Positions 1-7,972 of a stretch of DNA of 64,000 nucleotides are shown piece by piece. Origin of the DNA: CALDOK01 sp964481655. GTDB lineage: Bacteria; Myxococcota_A; UBA796; JAFGLY01. The notes under the pieces were generated by a model, which worked only from the letters and a program-made list of their open reading frames with translations, was not told the DNA's origin and made no database searches. Within the stretch, counting starts at the first letter, position 1, and each line of letters opens with the position of its first letter. The translations under genes and the position numbers were made by a program. The stretch spans positions 8,267 to 72,266 of the forward strand of contig CAYZVO010000014.1 of the NCBI GenBank assembly GCA_964481655.1, written 5' to 3'.

Positions 1-1341
1 GCCTGGCCCCTGGTCTTGGCGCTGTGGGCCCTCGAGCGCACGGCGGCCGAACGGCGCTGGCGCGACGCGGCCCTGGCCGGCGCCCTGGGGGCCCTCGCCG
101 CCGTGGCGTCCTGGTACTACGGCGCCTTCTTCGCCATCTACCTGGTGGCCTGGGCCGCGCTGCGCTGTCGTCACCGCGCGGCGCTGCTCGCGCTGGGGGG
201 CTTCGGGCTGCTCGTCATCGGCCCGGCGCTGGTCTACGCCGGGATGCTGGGCCAGGGCGAGAACCTCTTCCAGGGCCTGTCCCTGGCCACCTATGTCCAG
301 GATCACCCCGACACCCTCGCCAGCATGGTGGGAGATCCCGCCGGCTGGCTGGGCTTCTACCCCGGGGTGCTCGAGCGTCTGGGGCATCCCCGGGTGCAGT
401 ACCTGGGCACGGTGGTGCTGCTGCTGGCGCTGGCCGGCGTGCTCCGCCGTGGGAGCGGTCGGGCCTGGTGGCTGGGGGTGGCGGGGATCGCGCTGCTGCT
501 GTCCCTGGGTCCGGTGCTGCACTTCGGCGGGGTGGCCGTGACCCTGGGCGACTGGACCGTGCCCGGGCCCCTGGCGGCCATCGCCTGGCTGCCCCTGGTC
601 GGCCTGATGCGCCTGCCCCACCGCTGGACCCTCATGGCGGCCCTGGCCCTGGCGGTGCTGGCCGCCCGGGGCCTGGTGGCCCTGGCCGGGGATGCCGATG
701 CGGCCCCTGCCGCGCGGGAGCGCAGCCGCCCGCGCCTGCCGGTGGCGGTGGCGCTGGCCACGGTGCTGCTGGGCTTCGATCTGCTGGCGTTCTCGGACCT
801 GCCCGGCCTCGGCGGCTGGGGGCTGCAGGTGCCGGCGGTGGCGGGCCTCGACGCGCCGCCTCCCATCCACGCCCAGCTCCCTGGCGGTGGCGCGGTGCTC
901 GACCTGCCGCCCCGCATGATGGACCAGGACGCCCGCGGTCGGTACCTGGTCTGGCAGCGGCACCACGAGCGCCCTGTGCCCTACTCGCTGCTGATGACCG
1001 GCATCTCCGAGCCGCTGGCCACCGAGCCCCTGGTGGCCGCGGTGGCCGCCCTGGACAGCCTGGATCCCATCGCCGACTCGGTGGACGAAGCCGCCCAGTT
1101 CCGGCGCCAGGACCTGGCCCGCGCGGCCGAGGCCTTCGCGGCGGGGGAGCGCGGAGAGGCGGAGCTCGCGGGCCTGGCCGCGCGCCTGCGGGACGTGGAC
1201 ATCGACGCCGTGGTGCTCCATGGCGAGCTGATGGACCCCGTCGACGCGGCCGCCGCCGAGGCCCTGATCCGGGGACAGCTCGGTGCGCCGGTGGCCCGCG
1301 CGGGCTCCAGCATGGCCTGGGCGGTCGAGGGGGCACCATGA
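1..1341 (+). CDS. Polytopic membrane protein, GT-C glycosyltransferase-like (5' end cut by window)
   Basis: The reading frame is open from the first base, so the true start lies upstream; at least 446 residues are visible. The N-terminal half is a series of Leu/Ala/Val-rich membrane segments, including short loops with PHRW and WYYG. The last 150 or so residues are a soluble acidic domain, an arrangement seen in GT-C type lipid-linked sugar transferases and YfhO-like proteins. The stop overlaps the next gene's start in an ATGA junction. The next protein shares the architecture and similar phrases: a Pro-His/Pro-Tyr-Arg motif before an ALALAVLA helix, and a VLLLP-type strand followed by an LxxQ..H stretch. 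The two are therefore probably tandem paralogues. No catalytic acidic motif can be assigned safely because the N-terminus is missing. A role in envelope polysaccharide or glycolipid synthesis is inference. Confidence 0.6.
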   Translation, partial: AWPLVLALWALERTAAERRWRDAALAGALGALAAVASWYYGAFFAIYLVAWAALRCRHRAALLALGGFGLLVIGPALVYAGMLGQGENLFQGLSLATYVQDHPDTLASMVGDPAGWLGFYPGVLERLGHPRVQYLGTVVLLLALAGVLRRGSGRAWWLGVAGIALLLSLGPVLHFGGVAVTLGDWTVPGPLAAIAWLPLVGLMRLPHRWTLMAALALAVLAARGLVALAGDADAAPAARERSRPRLPVAVALATVLLGFDLLAFSDLPGLGGWGLQVPAVAGLDAPPPIHAQLPGGGAVLDLPPRMMDQDARGRYLVWQRHHERPVPYSLLMTGISEPLATEPLVAAVAALDSLDPIADSVDEAAQFRRQDLARAAEAFAAGERGEAELAGLAARLRDVDIDAVVLHGELMDPVDAAAAEALIRGQLGAPVARAGSSMAWAVEGAP

Positions 1342-3110
1342 GGGCCTGGCTGCAGCGCGCGGTGCCCGGGTTGAGGCTGCTGGTCATCGCCGTGGTGATC
1401 ACCTGGCCGGCGGCGCGCCTCGACGCGCTGGTGGGGCACGAGCGCTGCACCGCAGGCTGCCACGCCTGGGTGATCTGGGCGGCCGAGGCCCAGCTGCTGG
1501 GAGGCCAGGACGTCGGCTCGCTGCTGTTCCACCCCCACGGCGCCGACCTGATCCGCCTGTACGGCTCGGACCTGCTCGGGCCGCTGCTGCTGGCACCCCT
1601 GGTGGGGGTGCTGGGGCCCTGGGCGCTGGTGAACCTGTGGGTGGTCCTGATGGTCTGGGCCAATGGGCTGGCGGCCTACGCGCTGGGTCGCGGGCTCGGC
1701 CTCGAGCGGGGTGCCGCGACCGTGCTCGGCACGGCCTTCGCCGCCGCGCCGTTCTTCGCCCACGAAGCCTTCAACGGCACCACGGAGCTGCTGGCGGCCT
1801 GGCCGCTGCCCCTGTTCGCCCTGGCCTGGTTGCGGCTGCTCGAGGCGCCGTCCTGGCGCCTGGGGATCGGGGCCGGGGTGGTCTTCGGGGTCGGGGGCTT
1901 GCTGTCGGTCTACACCCCCTTCTTCCTGCTGCTCATCGTCGGGGTGAGCCTGGGCTGGTGGGGGACGACTCGGCTGGAGCCGCTGCTGGAGCGGGGCCGG
2001 GTGCTCGCCATGGGGGTCGCCGGCGTCGTCGCGTCGTCGCTGCTGGCGCCGGTGGGGTTGCTGCACCTGTTCCACGGCGCCGGCGCGCTGCACAGCCGAC
2101 GGGTGGGCTGGTCCGCCAGCGAGGCGCCCCTGCCCGACGCCGCCGCCGATCTGCAGAACTTCCTGTTCTCCGGCATCTCGGAGCCCCCGCGGGTGATCGT
2201 GCAGGGGGACGGCAACCTCTACGACTACTGGACCCTCGGCACGGTGACCGTCGGCTTCCTGATCCTGGGGCTGGCTGTGCTGGGCTGGTGGCGATCTTCC
2301 CGGCGCGGCGTCTGGCCGGCGCTGCTCATCGCCTCCCTGTTGGTCTCCCTGGGGCCCTGGCTGGTGGCGGGCGGGGAGCTGCTGCGCATCGCGGGCAGCC
2401 CGATCCCGGGGCCCGCGCTGCTGCTCGAGCGGCTGATGCCCCTGTGGGGGGTCGTCTCGCTGCATCCCTACCGCTTCGCCGCGCTCACGGCCCTGGCCCT
2501 GGCGGTCCTGGCCGGCCTGGGGGCGGCCTGGCTGCTGGACTGGCTGGGCGCGAGGCACCGCTACGGGCGCTTGGTCGGTGTGCCGCTGCTCTGCGTGCTC
2601 ATCGTGGCCGAGGGCTTCCTGCACCGGCCGGGCCACTGGGCGCTGCCCACCACCGCGCCCCCCGACTCGGCCAGCCTCGACTGGCTCGCCGAGCAGGAGC
2701 GGGGCGGGGTGCTGCTGCTGCCCTTCGTGGCCGACGAGATCGGGGACGTCTGCCACGGCCTGTTCCTGCAGACCGTCCACGGCCAGCCCTGGTCCGACGG
2801 CGCGATGCACTTCCGCGCGGAGCGGTCCTCCCTGGCCCTGTACGACGACAACGCCATGCTCGGGACCTTGGCGGAGCCGATGGGGCAGCCGCTGCCGACT
2901 CCGGAGGTCGCGGTCCCTGGCTGGGCGGATCTGGGCGAGGCGGGCATCCGCTACGTGCTGCTCGATCGCCCTGCCTACGCCCGCTTCCGGGGCGACAAGG
3001 CCTGGGTCCCCGAGAGTCATGATCCGGCCTACGTGGACGCCTGGCTGCGCCATCACCTGGGCCAGCCGCTCCAGGACGATGGGGACGTGGTGGTGTTCGG
3101 GATCCGCTAG
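1338..3110 (+). CDS. Polytopic membrane protein, GT-C glycosyltransferase-like, paralogue of upstream gene
   Basis: 590 residues from the ATG that overlaps the upstream stop, so the two genes are translationally coupled. A first helix (about residues 10-25) is followed by a periplasmic-type loop with Cys/His and acidic residues (HERCTAGCHAW), then about ten further hydrophobic segments to about residue 430. A soluble C-terminal domain carries VLLLPFVADE and ends VVVFGIR. This is the topology expected of GT-C family enzymes that use polyprenyl-phosphate sugars. The loop around residues 60-80 (HPHGADLIRLYGSD) is a plausible place for the catalytic acidic residue. The specific sugar or acceptor cannot be read from the sequence. 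The gene could instead be a YfhO-like protein without transferase activity. Confidence 0.6.
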   Translation: MRAWLQRAVPGLRLLVIAVVITWPAARLDALVGHERCTAGCHAWVIWAAEAQLLGGQDVGSLLFHPHGADLIRLYGSDLLGPLLLAPLVGVLGPWALVNLWVVLMVWANGLAAYALGRGLGLERGAATVLGTAFAAAPFFAHEAFNGTTELLAAWPLPLFALAWLRLLEAPSWRLGIGAGVVFGVGGLLSVYTPFFLLLIVGVSLGWWGTTRLEPLLERGRVLAMGVAGVVASSLLAPVGLLHLFHGAGALHSRRVGWSASEAPLPDAAADLQNFLFSGISEPPRVIVQGDGNLYDYWTLGTVTVGFLILGLAVLGWWRSSRRGVWPALLIASLLVSLGPWLVAGGELLRIAGSPIPGPALLLERLMPLWGVVSLHPYRFAALTALALAVLAGLGAAWLLDWLGARHRYGRLVGVPLLCVLIVAEGFLHRPGHWALPTTAPPDSASLDWLAEQERGGVLLLPFVADEIGDVCHGLFLQTVHGQPWSDGAMHFRAERSSLALYDDNAMLGTLAEPMGQPLPTPEVAVPGWADLGEAGIRYVLLDRPAYARFRGDKAWVPESHDPAYVDAWLRHHLGQPLQDDGDVVVFGIR

Positions 3111-3166
3111 TGGCGGGCCGCGTGGCTGCGCTCTAAGTTGCGGGTCTCCCAATGCCGTGGTGTGCC

Positions 3167-4651
3167 ATGCGGTTCCGCTCCCTCGTCCTCGCCTCGATGG
3201 CCATCTCCACGGCCTGTCGGCCCGCCTTCGAGGGTGAGCTCACCAGCCAGGATCTGCTCGACGGCGCCGAGCTGCTGATCATCGCGCCGGACGAGACCAT
3301 CGACGGCTACGACGACTACATCGCCTGGAAGCGCGCCCTGGGCATCTCGGTGCGGCTCGAGAGCGTGGCCGACATCGACGCCACCGAGAGCGGCGAAGAC
3401 CTGGCCGCCCGCATCCGGGCCCGCATCCAGCGCGCCGTAGACGATGAGGGCACCCGCTGGGTGCTGCTGGGCGCCGACGCGCCCCTGCTCCCGGTGCGCA
3501 AGGTCTACACCTGGGTCGATGTGGACTTCGAGGGCGCCTACTACGAGGACAGCATCGCCACCGATCTGTACTACGCCGATCTCGACGGCGACTGGGACGG
3601 CGACGGCGACGGCGCCTACGGCGAGCCCGGCGACGGCATGGATCTGCTCCCTGAGGTGGCCATCGGCCGCATCCCCGCGCGCTCGACCCAGCAGGTGCAG
3701 GAGTACACCGACAAGCTCTTCCTCTACGAGCGCTGGCCCGAGACCGACTACCAGGAGACCGGCCTGCTGCTGGGCGAGTGGGCGGGCCAGGCCAGCGGGC
3801 TGGACTTCTACTCGAGCACCGCGCTCGAGAGCTGGATCGTGCCCCTGTTCCCCGACGGCTTCGAGATCACCAAGCTGTACGAGCAGCACGACATCTACGA
3901 CGACGCCTCGGACAACACCACCTCCAACCAGATCGCGGCCTTCGAGACCGGGCACAACCTCATCCTGAACTTCGGCCACGGCGTGGCCAGCTACATCGGG
4001 AACCTGAGCCTGCACGACATCTGGAACCTCGAGCCCAGCGGCCGCCCGGCCATCTTCGCCACCACCGAGTGCTCGGGCTGCGACTTCGAGAACGAGTACG
4101 TGGACCACAGCGCCTGTGAGGCCTACGTGCTGGGCCCGGGCGGCGGCGCCGTCTACCTGGGCAACACCCACGTGGGGATCGGGTTCCCCTCGCTGTCGAA
4201 CTTCTACATCGCCTACTTCGAGGAGCTGTTCGAGGCCGACGAGCAGCGCAGCATGGGCGAGCTGGTCCAGTTCCTGCAGACCACCTACACCACCGAAGAC
4301 GCCCTGGCCGAGGAAGGCCACCCGGACCGCTGGTCCGCGCTGGTCATGGTGCTGATGGGCGACCCCACGGTGGTGCCCTGGCGCACCACCCCCCAGGAGC
4401 CGGAGCTGGGCAAGGTCCAGTGGTACCGCCACCCCGATGGCGACGTGGCCTGCTACGACCTGACCCTGGACGGCGGGCCGGTCAAGGGCGCCACCATCAG
4501 CCTGAGCAAGGGCGATGAGCTCCAGGTGGTGGACCGCACCGACGCCGACGGCCGGGCCTGCTTGCTGGTGCCCGGCGACGCCCCCCGCAAGGGCGTGGTC
4601 ACCGCCAGCGGCCCCGATCTGCTGCCCGTCGAGCGCGATCAGAAGCTGTAG
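3167..4651 (+). CDS. C25 (gingipain-type) cysteine peptidase-like lipoprotein
   Basis: 494 residues from the second of two in-frame ATGs (3152 and 3167). The second gives a clean lipoprotein signal: MRFRS basic n-region, hydrophobic stretch, then ISTAC lipobox. The mature part has the peptidase C25 layout. A GxxxEDLAARIRARI-type region leads into WVLLGADAPLLPVRKV and an acidic DGDWDGDGDG calcium-loop-like segment. The catalytic-His motif NFGHGVASYIG follows, and then TTECSGCDFEN, which supplies the catalytic Cys. A short Ig-like tail follows MGDPTVVPW, as in other C25 proteins. It probably sits on the outer membrane or periplasmic face and cleaves proteins or acts in secretion-related processing. 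A radical SAM gene follows after 6 bp and is probably cotranscribed. Activity is inferred from the His/Cys pair. Confidence 0.75.
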   Translation: MRFRSLVLASMAISTACRPAFEGELTSQDLLDGAELLIIAPDETIDGYDDYIAWKRALGISVRLESVADIDATESGEDLAARIRARIQRAVDDEGTRWVLLGADAPLLPVRKVYTWVDVDFEGAYYEDSIATDLYYADLDGDWDGDGDGAYGEPGDGMDLLPEVAIGRIPARSTQQVQEYTDKLFLYERWPETDYQETGLLLGEWAGQASGLDFYSSTALESWIVPLFPDGFEITKLYEQHDIYDDASDNTTSNQIAAFETGHNLILNFGHGVASYIGNLSLHDIWNLEPSGRPAIFATTECSGCDFENEYVDHSACEAYVLGPGGGAVYLGNTHVGIGFPSLSNFYIAYFEELFEADEQRSMGELVQFLQTTYTTEDALAEEGHPDRWSALVMVLMGDPTVVPWRTTPQEPELGKVQWYRHPDGDVACYDLTLDGGPVKGATISLSKGDELQVVDRTDADGRACLLVPGDAPRKGVVTASGPDLLPVERDQKL

Positions 4652-4657
4652 GGCGCC

Positions 4658-5980
4658 ATGCGCATCGCCTTCGTCTCCGCCAACCGCGAGCAACTGCCGG
4701 ACCCGGTGGTGCCCATCGGGCTGCTGTCGGTGATGGCCAACACCCCTGCTCGGCACGAGCGCGTGCTGTGGGATCTGTGCTTCGAACGCGACCCGGTGGC
4801 GGTGCTGCGGGAGCGCGCCGCAGCCTGGCGGCCGGAGCTCATCGCCATCGGTCTGCGCAACGTGCAGAACAGCGACTACACCAACATCGAGGGCAACCTG
4901 CGCTACTACGGCGAGCTCACCGCCGTGGCCCACCAGGCCGGCGTGCCGGTGGTGCTGGGCGGCGCGGGCTTCTCGGTGATGCCCCGGGAGATCCTGGCGC
5001 GGCTCGAGGCCGGGTACGGGATCTCGGGCGAGGGCGAGCTGGCCTTCCCGGCACTGCTGGCGGCGCTCGAGGGCGGCGCTGGCTTCGAGGACATCCCCAA
5101 CCTGCACCGCTTGGTGGACGGCGAGGTGCTCACCAACCCACCGCCGGCCGTGCTGCTGGATCTGGACAGCTTGGCCCCCGCCACCCGCGAGGCGGTGGAC
5201 CCCCGCTACTACCAGCGGGTGGGCATCGAGTCGGTGCAGAGCAAGCGCGGCTGCCCCCTGGGCTGCGAGTACTGCACCTACCCGCTGATCGAGGGCCGCC
5301 GACACCGCCTGCGGGACCCGGTCCGGGTGGTGGACGAGCTCGAGGCGGCCAAGGCCGCGCAGCCGGGGATGAACCACGCCTTCTTCGTGGACTCTGTCTT
5401 CACCCTGCCCGCTCGGCACGCCAAGGCCATCTGTCGGGAGCTCATCGCCCGTGACCTGGGCCTGGGCTGGACCTGCTACGCCAACCCCATCGGCTTCGAC
5501 CGCGAGCTGGCCGAGCTGATGAAGGCGGCGGGCTGCGTGGGCATGGAGGTCGGCACGGACTCGGGCAGCGACGCGATCCTGAAGCGCCAGCGCAAGGGCT
5601 TCACGGTGGCCGATGTGCACCGCATGCACGGCATCTGCGAAGAGGTGGGGCTGATGGACTGCCACACCTTCGTGCTGGGGACCACCGGCGAGACCGTGGA
5701 GCACGTGCGGGAGACCCTCAACTTCCTCGACGAGCTGCAGCCCTTCGCCGCGATCCTGATGATGTGGATGGAGGACCTCGAGGCCCTCGAGCCCGCGCTG
5801 TCCCTCCAGCGGCGTGTGTTCCGCGACGCCATCCGCGACCTGCTCGTGGAGCGCTGCGCCACCCGGCCGCGGTGGATCGCGCCCCAGCTGAAGATCGCCT
5901 ACGACCCCCGCATCTTCCGGATCTTGCGGAAGAAGGGGTTCACCGGGCCGCTGTGGCAGTACATCCACCTCAACGGCTAG
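4658..5980 (+). CDS. B12-binding-domain radical SAM protein
   Basis: 440 residues. The first 150 or so form a Rossmann-like cobalamin-binding domain (MRIAFVSAN start, PIGLLSVMAN, VVLGGAGFSVMP, GEGELAFPALL). The radical SAM cluster motif CxxxCxxC lies at Cys199, Cys203 and Cys206 (GCPLGCEYC). It is followed by a TIM-barrel region with ARDLGLGWTCYAN and MEVGTDSGSD, typical of B12-radical SAM methylases and Elp3/MiaB-like folds. No DxHxxG cobalamin ligand motif is obvious, so base-off or ligandless cobalamin binding is possible. The start follows the peptidase stop by 6 bp and the two genes are likely one transcript. The substrate is unknown. Candidates are peptide or lipid methylation. Confidence 0.8.
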   Translation: MRIAFVSANREQLPDPVVPIGLLSVMANTPARHERVLWDLCFERDPVAVLRERAAAWRPELIAIGLRNVQNSDYTNIEGNLRYYGELTAVAHQAGVPVVLGGAGFSVMPREILARLEAGYGISGEGELAFPALLAALEGGAGFEDIPNLHRLVDGEVLTNPPPAVLLDLDSLAPATREAVDPRYYQRVGIESVQSKRGCPLGCEYCTYPLIEGRRHRLRDPVRVVDELEAAKAAQPGMNHAFFVDSVFTLPARHAKAICRELIARDLGLGWTCYANPIGFDRELAELMKAAGCVGMEVGTDSGSDAILKRQRKGFTVADVHRMHGICEEVGLMDCHTFVLGTTGETVEHVRETLNFLDELQPFAAILMMWMEDLEALEPALSLQRRVFRDAIRDLLVERCATRPRWIAPQLKIAYDPRIFRILRKKGFTGPLWQYIHLNG

Positions 5981-5983
5981 GCG

Positions 5984-6139
5984 TCAGCGCCGCAAGCTCA
6001 TCCGCTCTTCGGCGGTCATCGTCTCGGCGTACGCTTCGTAGCCCTGCTCCTTGATGAAGCGGACGCTGCCGGGCCGGATCGAGCCGAAGAGCAGACCGCG
6101 GCGGGCGATGGCCTCGACGTTGGCGGTGGTGGGGTTCAT
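5984..6139 (-). CDS. Small 51-residue hypothetical protein downstream of RAYT
   Basis: A short frame encodes MNPTTANVEAIARRGLLFGS followed by a basic/acidic helix-prone tail ending EERMSLRR. The ATG at 6139 is preceded by a good ribosome site (GAGGAG, 6-nt spacing). It lies 39 bp downstream of the Y1 transposase on the same strand and converges tail to tail with the radical SAM gene (stops 3 bp apart). I do not recognise a family. The strong ribosome site and the fit of the frame between neighbours support a real gene, but its size leaves doubt. Confidence 0.45.
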   Translation of the reverse strand: MNPTTANVEAIARRGLLFGSIRPGSVRFIKEQGYEAYAETMTAEERMSLRR

Positions 6140-6178
6140 GGCTCGCTCCTCGGGAGGTCACTGACGGGTTCTTCCACG

Positions 6179-6949
6179 CTACTGGCCCACCCGCTCTTCG
6201 AGGGCCAGGCGCATCAGGACGGTGGGCTGCAGGAGGGCGCCCGCGGGATGGGCCGCCATGCGGTTGACCGCGCGGGGCGTGACGCCAAGCAACCACGCGA
6301 GCTCGGACTTGGGGATCTCGGCGGCTCGGGCGAGGCTGCACGCTGCCCGCCGTGCGGCGGCCTCGCGCCGCCCGTGACCGGCCAGGCCCGGCTCGGCGGC
6401 GCAGGCGGCCGTGGCGGCCTCGATGACGCGCCGCGCGCCCATGGCCCGGGCGTCGGGGAGCGCGACAGGGTGCAGAGGCTGGTTCGAGAGCCCGACGGCG
6501 TCGAAGGCGTCTGCGGTGGTGGCCCGGGGCAGGGCCTCCATGATGCGGAGCTCCAGCCCGGGCAGCATCCTGGCGCCGACCAGATCGGGGAAGCAGCTCC
6601 CCTCCCAGAGCGCGGGGTGGATGGGGAGGCCGTGCTTCGCTGGCTGACGGAGCAGGTAGGCGAACGCCGCCTGCATGTGCCTGCGGTCGCGGATGACGGT
6701 GACGTGGGTGGGGTTGACCTCGACCGCGGCCAGGCCCCGGGTGCAGCGGGTGAGGGCCCGGCGGCGGCACTCCATGGTGGCCTCGTCACAGACCAGCACC
6801 GTGTGCAGGTGGTCGTCCACGATGCAGAACTCCGCCAGCTCCCGGCCCATGGTGTCCACGAGCATGTGCAGCGCGCGGCGGGTGTGGGCGGCGCCGGGGA
6901 AGAGGGGGTGACGGGTGACCGAGCTGATGGTGAGCTGCCAGGGTTGCAT
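6179..6949 (-). CDS. REP-associated tyrosine transposase-like (Y1/HUH) protein with C-terminal HTH
   Basis: 256 residues from the ATG at 6949, which follows GGAGGCGTC. A longer upstream extension would translate the intergenic repeats and is not used. The HUH motif is His47-Leu-His49 in VDDHLHTVLVCD, and a candidate catalytic Tyr98 lies in YLLRQPAKHGLP, the position of the YxxxNPVRAGL segment of Y1 transposases. The C-terminal part has a helix-turn-helix-like stretch (SELAWLLGVTPRAVNRM) that is unusual for the smallest IS200 transposases and more like domesticated RAYTs. The upstream flank carries an array of REP-like palindromes, the expected partners of RAYTs. Such proteins nick and join single-stranded REP DNA. 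Activity here is inferred. Confidence 0.75.
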   Translation of the reverse strand: MQPWQLTISSVTRHPLFPGAAHTRRALHMLVDTMGRELAEFCIVDDHLHTVLVCDEATMECRRRALTRCTRGLAAVEVNPTHVTVIRDRRHMQAAFAYLLRQPAKHGLPIHPALWEGSCFPDLVGARMLPGLELRIMEALPRATTADAFDAVGLSNQPLHPVALPDARAMGARRVIEAATAACAAEPGLAGHGRREAAARRAACSLARAAEIPKSELAWLLGVTPRAVNRMAAHPAGALLQPTVLMRLALEERVGQ

Positions 6950-7024
6950 GACGCCTCCGGGGTGGGGAGGAAGCGAAGCAAGCAGCGTGCCAGCCGAAAG
7001 CCGGCGTTGGACGGTTCGGGTTCG

Positions 7025-7069
7025 TCGACGATCGTCGAAAGTTCGACACCTGTTCGACACCTGTTCGAC
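7025..7069. repeat. 14-bp perfect palindrome followed by 11-bp direct repeats
   Basis: TCGACGATCGTCGA at 7025-7038 is a perfect palindrome. It is followed by GTTCGACACCT at 7041-7051 and 7052-7062 and a partial third copy (GTTCGAC) from 7063. The block is 75-120 bp upstream of the RAYT start and could be its operator or part of the mobile unit. Confidence 0.6.
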
Positions 7070-7094
7070 GATGGTCGATGGGCGAACCTGCGCG

Positions 7095-7245
7095 GGGACC
7101 CGCTCGGCGGGTCCGCAGGGCGGAGTAGGGGAACGGGTCCAGCCGTCGGGACCCGTTGGGCGGGTCCGGGGGCGGAGTGGGGGAACGGGTCCAGCCCTCG
7201 GGACCCGTTGGGCGGGTCCGCAGGGCGGAGTGGGGGAACGGGTCC
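7095..7245. repeat. REP-like palindromic array (three units, 52-53 bp period)
   Basis: Three stem-loops of the form GGACCCG - 5 nt - CGGGTCC occur at 7096-7114, 7149-7167 and 7201-7219. Each is followed by a conserved GGCGGAGTrGGGGAACGGGTCC segment that can pair with the next GGACCCGTT. The spacing is 53 and 52 bp. This nested inverted organisation resembles bacterial interspersed mosaic elements, and the array lies next to a RAYT-type transposase. It also sits just upstream of the lolA-like gene, so it may affect that gene's 5' region. Confidence 0.7.
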
Positions 7246-7320
7246 CTGGAACCTGCGGCCCGCGGCGAGTGTTGGGACTCCGCCCCCGCCCGGGCTAAGA
7301 CATCCCCCCTCGGAGCCCCC

Positions 7321-7956
7321 ATGCACCTGCTCGCCCTCGGCCTGATCGCCGCCTCGTCCTTCGCCGCCGACGACCTGCCCCCGGAGGCGGTCGCGGTGTG
7401 GGACGCGATGAGCGCGGTGCGCGGCCTCGAGGCCCGCTTCGAGCAGAGCCGCAGCACCGCGCTGTTGGCGCAGCCGCTGGTGTCCACCGGCACCCTGCGC
7501 TTCGTCCGGCCCGACAAGCTGGCCTGGGTGGTGCAGACCCCCGGCCGCTCCACCATGGTGGTCAGCGGCAGCCAGGTGGCGATGAGCTACCCGGAGCTGG
7601 GCGTCTACGAGCAGCTCGACCTGGCCGGCGATCCCGACGCGGAGCGGCTGGTGCGTTCGATGATGGTGTGGCTGGCGGGCGACCTCGAGCAGGTCACCCA
7701 GGACTACGGCGTGGCCTGGGCGGCGGCGCCGGCGGGCGGCCCGGATGGCGCGCTGCACCTGGCCACGCTGACGCCCAAGGACAGCACCATGGCGGCGCTG
7801 GTCGGCAGCCTGGATCTCACCATCGGTGGCGAGCCGCTGCGGGTGTTGGCGGTGACCATGCACGAGCCGGACGGCGATCGGGTCGACATCACCATGCACG
7901 ACGTGCGCCTCGATCCCGACTTCCCCGACGACGCCTTCAGCATCGGCGGGCCGTGA
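7321..7956 (+). CDS. LolA-like outer-membrane lipoprotein carrier of the aryl-polyene locus
   Basis: 211 residues from an ATG preceded by GGAG. It has a short signal peptide (MHLLALGLIAASSFAA). The mature domain has the LolA pattern: LEARFEQSRS near the N-terminus, then STGTLRFVRPDKLAW, then MVVSGSQVAMSYP. These build the half-barrel that carries acyl chains across the periplasm. Stand-alone LolA paralogues beside an MMPL exporter are a hallmark of aryl polyene clusters, and an MMPL gene follows here after 16 bp. Its probable job is to shuttle the lipid-linked pigment or a lipoprotein to the outer membrane, rather than general LolA duty. The REP-like array lies 75 bp upstream. Confidence 0.8.
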   Translation: MHLLALGLIAASSFAADDLPPEAVAVWDAMSAVRGLEARFEQSRSTALLAQPLVSTGTLRFVRPDKLAWVVQTPGRSTMVVSGSQVAMSYPELGVYEQLDLAGDPDAERLVRSMMVWLAGDLEQVTQDYGVAWAAAPAGGPDGALHLATLTPKDSTMAALVGSLDLTIGGEPLRVLAVTMHEPDGDRVDITMHDVRLDPDFPDDAFSIGGP

Positions 7957-7972
7957 GGCCCCCGCGCCAGCC

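Noticed and set aside
3107..5968. 953-codon minus-strand frame across the C25 and radical SAM genes
   Set aside because: Antisense of two clearly recognised genes with no motif of its own.
6950..7060. Longer RAYT start 37 codons upstream
   Set aside because: It would translate the repeat region; the ATG at 6949 has a good ribosome site and gives the usual family start.
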